From contig DAOUFY010000066.1 in the NCBI GenBank assembly GCA_034429745.1, forward strand, positions 1 through 6,747: a stretch of DNA of 6,747 nucleotides, given 5' to 3'. The translations under genes and the position numbers were made by a program. The notes beneath the pieces were generated by a model, which saw nothing but the letters and a program-made list of their open reading frames with translations, made no database searches and was not told the origin of the DNA. Positions within the stretch are counted from its first letter, which is position 1; each line of letters starts with the position of its first letter. This DNA comes from JBAXBF01 sp034429745. GTDB lineage: Bacteria > Chloroflexota > Anaerolineae > Anaerolineales > DRKV01. Shown here piece by piece: positions 1 to 6,220 of the stretch.

Positions 1-1490
1 CCTTTCTCCAAAGCAGTTATTTGATGCCCAATTCGTTTATCATTGAGATAAAACAAACCCACCTTTAATTTTTGAGACGGATTCGTATCATAAATCCAAT
101 TCATCTTACTCATTAAGACTGTATCACTCGAAAAATTTGTTGGAAACTCATTTATAAGTATTATTGTACCTGTTTTTAAATCTCCCGCCCTCCACAAAAA
201 TTGCTGTAGAAAGGTTGTTTCTTCCTCATGAATTAGCCGATAGCTGTTAGCATCCCTAAATTGTTGCCCTGCAGATAATCCGACTAGCAAACCAACAAGA
301 AGAACTTGTTGAAATTTTTTTCTAACGAGCCATACCAGAAAGCCAACAAGAGCCAAGCACACGCTAACCATAAAAGGCAACGTAAACCGATTTTCACCTG
401 TGGTTAAGTTAACCTGCCAACCTACAAACCAAAAAGGTATGCCCATGAATAAAATTGACAACAAACCAATTGTCAACGCTTTCTTTGCCCATTGCAAATC
501 TTCAGTTTTAATATCTGTTAGATCGTTTTGGACGCCTATTAGGTAATAATATTTTTTAAAATACATTAGGATAAGTATAAACACTACTCCACTTACCGCT
601 AAAGAGGCTATCGTGGAAAGAGAAACACTATACACACCTCTTAATGGTTCAAAAATTTGTATCCAGCTAAAAAATAGCACTTCAAAGAAATCATCCAATA
701 TCGCCTTGCCAATATTAACAAGGTTAACAACAAATTGAGAAGAATCAGCATTACTAAAAATTGGTTGATATTTTGTTGGAAATTTAAAAATAATTATTCG
801 CCAATAAAGAAATAAGCCTGTTATTAGTGCATACGGCAGCCATGTTCTTATTAAAGCCAACACCTGCTGTTTTAAGGACTCTGTCTTCTCGCGTAAAATT
901 GTCCAGATAAAAATTGGGCGAAGCATTTCAAATCCAAAAAAATACTCATCCGGAAAAATGCTCATAAGTTGACACAATAAACTTAGAAGCAAAATAAACC
1001 ACATCTGTTGAGGTTTCTCCGTTCGAAGATAAAGAATCATCAGAGAAAATGAGATCAACTCAAATAATAACGCTCCGAATCCGAAACTATACATCACAGA
1101 GGCGTACTGTTGACGGAAACCCGGATAAACAAGAAACAACAAAGCAACCATCAAGGCTAAATTCTTTTGATTGCGCCAGGTTAGGCATAATAACCAATAT
1201 AAACAAAGAGCTGTCAGCCAGCGCATAAAGATACCAAAAATATGCCAACTAATTGCTGAAGTCCCTATCAAAGGAGTCAAAAAAGCATATAAGTACGCCA
1301 GCCAGGGTCTTTCTGTAGCAAAAAATTTATAAAATGATTGTGCTCCTAGAACTCTTAAATGCCAGATAATATACCAATCATCCGCGAAAAAGCCCAAGCG
1401 ATTGACAAGAAGGCTATAGCTCAATATAGCCACAAATAAGAGCAATAATGCATTAAACCAATGTTCGTATCGGTGCATGAAATCATCCAT
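1..1490 (-). CDS. Polytopic membrane protein, GT-C-like paralogue 3 (partial, C-terminus outside window)
   Basis: The reading frame is open from an ATG at 1490 to the left edge, giving 496 residues and no stop. It is the third tandem copy of the family in the two genes upstream. Shared landmarks are D37-D38 after the first membrane helix, E60-R61-P62, YPGF at 122-125, E182-Y-F, W230-R231 and N-R-F-T-L near 367-371. Hydrophobic helices fill the chain to about residue 400, and a soluble region with an SSDT...NWIY motif follows. It is the most divergent copy: the His of TYSH is Phe136, the His-Pro of WRLFIHP is Phe-Lys, and Asp of DRFTL is Asn. By comparison with its paralogues about 200 residues are missing. 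The start overlaps the upstream stop by 8 nt. ATG at 1478 is an alternative, with GGA placed 7 nt before it. A glycosyltransferase role is inferred from the acidic first loop; the substrate is unknown. Confidence 0.85.
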   Translation of the reverse strand, partial: MDDFMHRYEHWFNALLLLFVAILSYSLLVNRLGFFADDWYIIWHLRVLGAQSFYKFFATERPWLAYLYAFLTPLIGTSAISWHIFGIFMRWLTALCLYWLLCLTWRNQKNLALMVALLFLVYPGFRQQYASVMYSFGFGALLFELISFSLMILYLRTEKPQQMWFILLLSLLCQLMSIFPDEYFFGFEMLRPIFIWTILREKTESLKQQVLALIRTWLPYALITGLFLYWRIIIFKFPTKYQPIFSNADSSQFVVNLVNIGKAILDDFFEVLFFSWIQIFEPLRGVYSVSLSTIASLAVSGVVFILILMYFKKYYYLIGVQNDLTDIKTEDLQWAKKALTIGLLSILFMGIPFWFVGWQVNLTTGENRFTLPFMVSVCLALVGFLVWLVRKKFQQVLLVGLLVGLSAGQQFRDANSYRLIHEEETTFLQQFLWRAGDLKTGTIILINEFPTNFSSDTVLMSKMNWIYDTNPSQKLKVGLFYLNDKRIGHQITALEK

Positions 1491-3570
1491 TTTCACACAT
1501 AAATAATTGCCTTACTTCCGAATATATCTTTTTCTTAGGAGCCACATCAGATTGTTTTATTTTTTTCCATAATACACACAAACCGCTGCGAACGGTACGT
1601 GTCATGTTGTATGCTTGAAGGCTCAGTTCTTTTGCTCTCTGCCAATTTCCAGTGTGTGCATATCCCTCTATAAAGGGAAATAATTCAGCAGCATCTTTAG
1701 GTTGCAAATGATGTTCATTAAAAGCTAGCTGACCTAGTTTTATTATTTGCTCCCATTCACCTTTTTGGCTAGAAAGTGCGGCTTCTTGATAATAGACACA
1801 CCAATCCTTTTTTGACCTCTTGCCAATAAGGCGTAAAAATATTGGGTCTATTGAAGTTTTCGTATTAACCAGCGAAAGATTTGAAAAAGGTATTAAATCA
1901 TACATTGTTTCTGGATAGGAAAGATAAAAATCGAGTTTTGGATCCATCAACCGCAGGCATGCAGGTGGATTATAGTAAAAAACAAGTGCTTGGAAGGTAT
2001 TGCCAGTAAATTCAAAAGCTCGGTATGATTCTTTTATCGAAGCATTTTTTTCGATCTCAATTCGTCCGTTTTCATCACTAATCTTGCCTGGTAGGCTTTT
2101 TCCAAGCCTAGCTTGGACGTCCATTGCTAATAAAGGCATAGCTTCTTTTGGATAATTGCCATACATCCAATTTAAGGGCGCAGTGATGGAATTATCTGTA
2201 TTGAACTGGAAGGACCACTGACTTGTCATTAAGGTTGTATTATCATCTATTGAAGGGGCCCGAATGGAAAATTGCCAGAGAAAGTCCTTCATTATCTCAC
2301 CTTCTTTTACATATTTCAAAGCAGTTGCATAATGAAAAATGCATACTATTCCTGTGAGTATAGCACTTGCAACGATCATTTTTCGCGGTTGTCTAACTAA
2401 TATAATTAATAACAAACCGATAAGCAGAGAGCTGCCAAACATTTGAGAAAGGGTAAAACGATCATAAGGAAATGTCGGGCGCACAACAAGATTTACTAAA
2501 CGAAACGGGATCAACCCTGCAACAATAGATATAACAGCAATTAATCCAACTTGGATCTCCCACTGTTGTAATAATGTCTTAAACTTCCAAAAATCTCTTT
2601 CTATGGTATCTTGTATGACTAGTACATCTTGAAACACCTTAACCAATCCATAATACACAATAAAACCTACCGTCATAAACAAAATAATAATGGTCAACCA
2701 ATCTGTATCAAAATTAATATAATTGATAAGGTTGAAAGGTTGTCCCCAAACAAGAATTCCTGATTCCAAAGCATTTCTGGAAAGTGTACCTAGATTAGAT
2801 AATACAAAGGGAAGCAATTCTTTGCTGTCATTGACTGTTTGTATAGCATTGCGAGGAAAAGGATGAATGAAAAGCCTCCAGAAAACAAAAAAGCCTAAAC
2901 TAAATAAGTAAACACTCCAATATTTAACAACTTTGGAAAAATATTCTTTTCCCCATGGTTTTTCTTCACAATACCGGTTTACTACTATAGCTATAATGAA
3001 AAAACGAAGCAATTCTAATCCAAGAAAATATTCTGTACAAAACGCAACAAACAATTGAGTTATAACTGCAAATATCGAATAGGAAAGAAACTTTTTTTTA
3101 TTCTTCTCCTTCAACGAAAGAACCATAAAAACGAAGGATAATAAAAAGACTGTATAGATAATAAAAGCATGACTATAGGTTACTGCAATCCATTGCTCTA
3201 AAAAGCCTGGATATATGACAAAGAGCAGACTAAAAAGAGCATTCTCCAGTTTCCTATTCTCCCAAAGCAGATTTAAAAGAAACCAAAATACAATTCCAAC
3301 GAGCCAGCGGGTAACGATAGCAAATACCTGCCAGCCTAGCACCGATGTTTTTATAACAGGCATCGTAAGAATGAATAATGTTGCCAAAAATGGTCTATCT
3401 TCGCTAAAGACTTTTTGAAATATCTCTCCGCCGCCGGATTGAAAATACCATATTGTAGGCAAATCATCCCAATAAAAAAACATCTGATTGATTAAAATAC
3501 CATAACAAGCAAGGCTAACCAATAATAAAAGTAGGGGGAATGTCCAACGAAAATTAATAAAATTTTTCAT
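1483..3570 (-). CDS. Polytopic membrane protein, GT-C-like paralogue 2 (695 aa)
   Basis: This is a 695-residue integral membrane protein with about 11-12 hydrophobic helices over residues 8-414, then a soluble C-terminal region. Conserved with the neighbouring copies are W34-D35-D36 after helix 1, D58-R59-P60, YPGF at 120-123, TYSH at 131-134, E180-Y-F..G.E, W231-R...H236-P-F-P-R240 and D370-R-F-T-L. The soluble part carries TDNS at 458-461 and cysteines C538, C591 and C665. Two TPR-like units lie at about 595-619 and 629-655; the second fits the spacing Y11, G15, W17, A20, A27. Acidic residues in the first loop are typical of GT-C glycosyltransferases, which use lipid-linked sugars, so that role is plausible but unproven. 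I start at ATG 3570 rather than GTG 3582, because GAGGTG at 3580-3585 is well placed for the ATG and contains the GTG itself. Its ATG shares one base with the upstream TAA, suggesting translational coupling. Confidence 0.9.
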   Translation of the reverse strand: MKNFINFRWTFPLLLLLVSLACYGILINQMFFYWDDLPTIWYFQSGGGEIFQKVFSEDRPFLATLFILTMPVIKTSVLGWQVFAIVTRWLVGIVFWFLLNLLWENRKLENALFSLLFVIYPGFLEQWIAVTYSHAFIIYTVFLLSFVFMVLSLKEKNKKKFLSYSIFAVITQLFVAFCTEYFLGLELLRFFIIAIVVNRYCEEKPWGKEYFSKVVKYWSVYLFSLGFFVFWRLFIHPFPRNAIQTVNDSKELLPFVLSNLGTLSRNALESGILVWGQPFNLINYINFDTDWLTIIILFMTVGFIVYYGLVKVFQDVLVIQDTIERDFWKFKTLLQQWEIQVGLIAVISIVAGLIPFRLVNLVVRPTFPYDRFTLSQMFGSSLLIGLLLIILVRQPRKMIVASAILTGIVCIFHYATALKYVKEGEIMKDFLWQFSIRAPSIDDNTTLMTSQWSFQFNTDNSITAPLNWMYGNYPKEAMPLLAMDVQARLGKSLPGKISDENGRIEIEKNASIKESYRAFEFTGNTFQALVFYYNPPACLRLMDPKLDFYLSYPETMYDLIPFSNLSLVNTKTSIDPIFLRLIGKRSKKDWCVYYQEAALSSQKGEWEQIIKLGQLAFNEHHLQPKDAAELFPFIEGYAHTGNWQRAKELSLQAYNMTRTVRSGLCVLWKKIKQSDVAPKKKIYSEVRQLFMCENG

Positions 3571-5639
3571 TATTCTTGACACCTCATTTCGTTAATCATC
3601 TGCAGTCTAACCAATTTACCCTCATCATCGTCAAGATTTAAGTCCTTCCAAACCTCACATAACATTATGCGCAAAGATCCATCGCTTTGGTTTAATGCAT
3701 GTCTAGTAAAATTAATAGCTTTGTTATAGTAACCTAAATGTGCATATGCTTCAATAAATGGGATATATTCATGAGAATGCGAAGGAAGAAGGATAGGCAG
3801 ATAACCTTTCTCTTGTGCTTCAATGCTTAGATAATAAATTGTCTTCCAATCCTTTTGTTGACGCGCTAAGGCTGATTTTTGATAATAATAACACCAGTTA
3901 TGTGCTGGTTCCCTGCCAAATAACCACGCCGGCCCTAATAATGATGCATCCTGCTTTGAATTCGTTGATGGGATTACACTTGGTCTCGATAATGGAATTA
4001 AACGGTAAAATCCTGCTGGATAGATTGGGTTATAAATTTGATATCGTTCATCTATAACCTGGAGACATGAACGATTATCATAAAAGAGTACCAGGTTTTG
4101 CTTTGGGTTTGTCGTATATGATACAGCTCTATAGGAAATATTTAAAGGTGTATTTGTTAAAACACTCTGCCAGAAATCACTCCTGGTTTTGGTGTCAACT
4201 AATATAGTCTTCAAGGTCTTTTCTTGAGGAAAGTACGTCCATTGCAACGGAGCAGAAAGAGAATTATCAGTATAATATATAAATGGCAAGCCATATGTAA
4301 CTATGCTTGTATTTGGCTCTAAACTTGGCACACGCCATTTCAACTCCCAGAAAAAATTCCTTATTTGCTGCCACTCTAGTCTATAATTGTCTGCAACATG
4401 ATAATGATATATTGCAATTAAGGCAATTAAAACACTAAAAAACAAGTTTCTTTTGGATTGTCCATCTATAAAGAAAATGATAATACTGCACATTAAAAAT
4501 GAGGCTCCAAGGGACATAGCCAACGTGAAGCGATCAGCAGGGAAAGTCAAATGGAGCCGCAGACTGGTCATGAAACTGGGAATTCCGCCCAAAAATAAAG
4601 CAACAAATCCTATATATAATGCTTTTACTCCCCAATTTGAATGATGATTTGAATCTATTTTATTATCTTGGCTGCTAAACCATTTTAAGTACATCCACAC
4701 AGCTAAGAAAGTAAACTCTCCTAAAACAATCATCTTGAAAAGATAATCGGATTTAAGATCAACAGTTTCTGTAACATGAAGCGGTAAACTCCAGGCAAAT
4801 AATCCTGCTTCAACCATATCTTGAATCACATTTGTCAGGAAGGTGAATATGCCCTCAATTAGCGTCATCTTAGGGCTGATAAAGGTTTGAATCTCTCCGC
4901 GTGGAAATGGATGAATAAATAACCGCCAATAAAGAAATCCTCCTAATAATACAGCGTATGGTATCCAATTTTTGATAACATCTAAAAACAAATTAACCAG
5001 AGGTCTTTTATTTTTTTGTCTGAAAAGTAAGTATCCTATTATTAATAGTCTTAATATTTCCAATCCAATGAAATACTCTGCTATAAAAAGAGAAAAGGCA
5101 TCTAAACCCAAAGCCATGCTTAGTAATAACCACTTATATGGGGGGTTCTTAATAGAAGCAGCTGTTAGTCCTAATGAGACTATTAATGCAATAAAACTTA
5201 AAAATATATGACTGTAAGTTACTGCTATCCACTGCTGACTAAAGCCGGGGTAGAGTACAAATAAAGCGCTCACTATGAAATTTTGACTTGAATTATTCCA
5301 GAATAACTCTTGAAGTAAAAAATACAAGGCAATAGCTGTAATTCCCCTTATGATCAAACTAAAAATTTGCCAAAGAATAATACTATCTCCAAGAACAGAT
5401 AAAGTAAATTGAAAAACAAAACCTAAAAATGGACGATCACTGGCAAATACTCTATAAAAAATTTCTCTTCCTCCTATGTGATGAAACCAGAATGTTGGCA
5501 AATCATCCCAATAAATACCCAGGTAAGGAAGAAGAGTCCCATAAGCCAAGAAGCTTATCCCCATCAAAGCTAATGGAGCTGTCCATTGAGAAAGGTAAGG
5601 GTGTTTACATATTTTTTCTATGAATTCATTTAATCTCAT
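3570..5639 (-). CDS. Polytopic membrane protein, GT-C-like paralogue 1 (689 aa)
   Basis: This 689-residue membrane protein is the first of the three tandem paralogues and the closest relative of the next gene. About 11-12 hydrophobic helices cover residues 20-413. Shared motifs are W44-D45-D46, D68-R69-P70, YPGF at 130-133, TYSH at 141-144, E188-Y-F..G.E, a long identical stretch WRLFIHPFPR at 238-247, and D369-R-F-T-L. The soluble C-terminal region (about 420-689) has TDNS at 457-460, cysteines C525, C583 and C661, and two TPR-like units near 586-610 and 625-650. Adjacent aspartates in the first loop suggest a GT-C-type glycosyltransferase acting at the membrane on a lipid-linked donor. This is inference, and an uncharacterised membrane protein is the safe call. 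The ATG at 5639 has AAGGTG 8 nt upstream. The gene lies 63 nt downstream of the HIT gene and overlaps the next paralogue by one base. Confidence 0.9.
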   Translation of the reverse strand: MRLNEFIEKICKHPYLSQWTAPLALMGISFLAYGTLLPYLGIYWDDLPTFWFHHIGGREIFYRVFASDRPFLGFVFQFTLSVLGDSIILWQIFSLIIRGITAIALYFLLQELFWNNSSQNFIVSALFVLYPGFSQQWIAVTYSHIFLSFIALIVSLGLTAASIKNPPYKWLLLSMALGLDAFSLFIAEYFIGLEILRLLIIGYLLFRQKNKRPLVNLFLDVIKNWIPYAVLLGGFLYWRLFIHPFPRGEIQTFISPKMTLIEGIFTFLTNVIQDMVEAGLFAWSLPLHVTETVDLKSDYLFKMIVLGEFTFLAVWMYLKWFSSQDNKIDSNHHSNWGVKALYIGFVALFLGGIPSFMTSLRLHLTFPADRFTLAMSLGASFLMCSIIIFFIDGQSKRNLFFSVLIALIAIYHYHVADNYRLEWQQIRNFFWELKWRVPSLEPNTSIVTYGLPFIYYTDNSLSAPLQWTYFPQEKTLKTILVDTKTRSDFWQSVLTNTPLNISYRAVSYTTNPKQNLVLFYDNRSCLQVIDERYQIYNPIYPAGFYRLIPLSRPSVIPSTNSKQDASLLGPAWLFGREPAHNWCYYYQKSALARQQKDWKTIYYLSIEAQEKGYLPILLPSHSHEYIPFIEAYAHLGYYNKAINFTRHALNQSDGSLRIMLCEVWKDLNLDDDEGKLVRLQMINEMRCQE
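3580..3585 (-). promoter_or_regulatory. Ribosome binding site deciding the start of paralogue 2
   Basis: GAGGTG on the minus strand, inside the end of paralogue 1, lies 9 nt before ATG 3570. The longer in-frame alternative start, GTG at 3582, is part of this same hexamer and would have no site of its own, so ATG 3570 is preferred. The resulting junction is TAATG. Confidence 0.75.
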
Positions 5640-5647
5640 GTGCGTAA

Positions 5648-5653
5648 CACCTT
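5648..5653 (-). promoter_or_regulatory. Ribosome binding site of paralogue 1
   Basis: AAGGTG on the minus strand lies 8 nt before ATG 5639 and supports that start. It overlaps the TAA of a two-codon start-stop element (ATG AGG TAA, 5660-5652), which has its own AAAGGA upstream at 5671-5666. Confidence 0.7.
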
Positions 5654-5702
5654 ACCTCATCAAATTCCTTTCTTTAACCATTCTTATCAAAATAAAAAGT
5701 GA

Positions 5703-6053
5703 TTATCCAATAGGAAAACGCATTCTATGTCCACCCAATAAATGAGCATGTAAATGATAGATCTCTTGTCCCCCATGCTTGCCTGTATTGATAATAATCC
5801 TATAACCATTTTTATCAATATTGAATTTTTTTGCTAATTCGCCAGCTACTATTAATATTTGCCCTGCAATCTCACGGTGCTCTGCCTGAAGTTGGTTTAT
5901 AGAGGAAACATGCTTGTTAGGTACTATTAAAACATGCACAGGGGCGACTGGACGAATATCGCGGAATGCTGTAACGAATTCATCTTGATAATAAATTTCC
6001 GCTTTGGCTTTTCCAGCTATAATCTGACAGAATACACAAGACTCATTTTCCAT
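5703..6053 (-). CDS. hinT: HIT-family protein (HinT-like purine nucleoside phosphoramidase)
   Basis: This 116-residue protein has the normal length of bacterial HIT proteins. The histidine triad H-L-H-A-H-L-L lies at 100-106, preceded by the glycine-rich GKHGGQ loop at 91-96. By family knowledge the middle His102 is the nucleophile that attacks nucleoside 5'-phosphoramidates or AMP-linked substrates. Other family blocks are FRDIRPVAPVH at 30-40 and VPNKH at 44-48. C6-x-x-C9 together with H48 and H100 fits the structural zinc site of many bacterial HIT proteins. The enzyme is expected to be a cytosolic dimer. The ATG at 6053 gives the canonical N-terminus; no in-frame upstream start is close. 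The ribosome site is unclear: an AGGA lies only 2 nt before the ATG and a GGA 9 nt before. The true role in this organism is unknown, as for most HIT proteins. The symbol is by family resemblance only. Confidence 0.93.
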   Translation of the reverse strand: MENESCVFCQIIAGKAKAEIYYQDEFVTAFRDIRPVAPVHVLIVPNKHVSSINQLQAEHREIAGQILIVAGELAKKFNIDKNGYRIIINTGKHGGQEIYHLHAHLLGGHRMRFPIG

Positions 6054-6080
6054 ATTCCTAGTTCCAATACCTATTGCAAG

Positions 6081-6086
6081 ATTATA
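6081..6086 (-). promoter_or_regulatory. Candidate -10 element for the HIT gene (and possibly the operon)
   Basis: The minus strand reads TATAAT here, 27 nt before the HIT start codon, which would give a short leader of about 20 nt. No convincing -35 hexamer is present 16-18 nt upstream, so the promoter is weak, activator-dependent or a chance match. Confidence 0.35.
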
Positions 6087-6124
6087 TTTTACTTTAACGG
6101 TAATGATTTCTATATATTAATAAA

Positions 6125-6147
6125 TTTCCATATTTATGATTTTCCAT
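6125..6147 (+). repeat. Short direct repeat TTTCCAT, 16-nt period
   Basis: TTTCCAT occurs at 6125-6131 and again at 6141-6147. The first copy covers the candidate -35 and the second ends next to the candidate -10 of the plus-strand promoter. This could be an operator with two half-sites, or chance in A+T-rich DNA. Confidence 0.3.
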
Positions 6148-6154
6148 GTATAAT
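6125..6154 (+). promoter_or_regulatory. Candidate sigma-70-type promoter for the plus-strand gene
   Basis: TTTCCA (6125-6130, four of six matches to TTGACA) is followed after 18 nt by a perfect TATAAT at 6149-6154. The predicted transcription start is near 6161, giving a leader of about 60 nt before ATG 6221. A+T-rich DNA produces such matches by chance, so this is moderate evidence. Confidence 0.45.
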
Positions 6155-6220
6155 TACTATAACATTGAAGTTGCATAATAACATATTTTTTCACTAGTAT
6201 TCAACAAGTTGAGGTTTAAA

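Larger units (their letters stand above)
6054..6220. promoter_or_regulatory. Divergent intergenic promoter region
   Basis: This 167-nt, very A+T-rich stretch lies between the start of the HIT gene (minus) and the start of the unrecognised gene (plus), so both promoters should sit here. I saw no RNA gene or convincing ORF in it. A perfect TATAAT occurs on each strand (plus 6149-6154, minus 6086-6081), listed separately. Confidence 0.7.

Noticed and set aside
3215..5623. Several 63-80 codon plus-strand frames opposite the membrane-protein genes
   Set aside because: They lie antisense to well-supported genes, have no family resemblance or consistent ribosome sites, and read as shadows of the opposite strand.
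1..5639. Tandem repeats or a mobile element as the cause of the triplication
   Set aside because: I saw no transposase, terminal inverted repeats or long DNA-level identity; similarity is at the protein-motif level and looks old.
5643..5657. Small hairpin around the ribosome site of paralogue 1 (GTAA-GGTG-TTAC)
   Set aside because: A 4-bp A+T-rich stem is too weak to call a terminator or riboswitch, and no T-run follows.
5934..6197. 87-codon plus-strand frame across the HIT start and the intergenic region
   Set aside because: It is antisense to the HIT N-terminus and then runs through A+T-rich promoter DNA; its translation has the low-complexity look of non-coding sequence.
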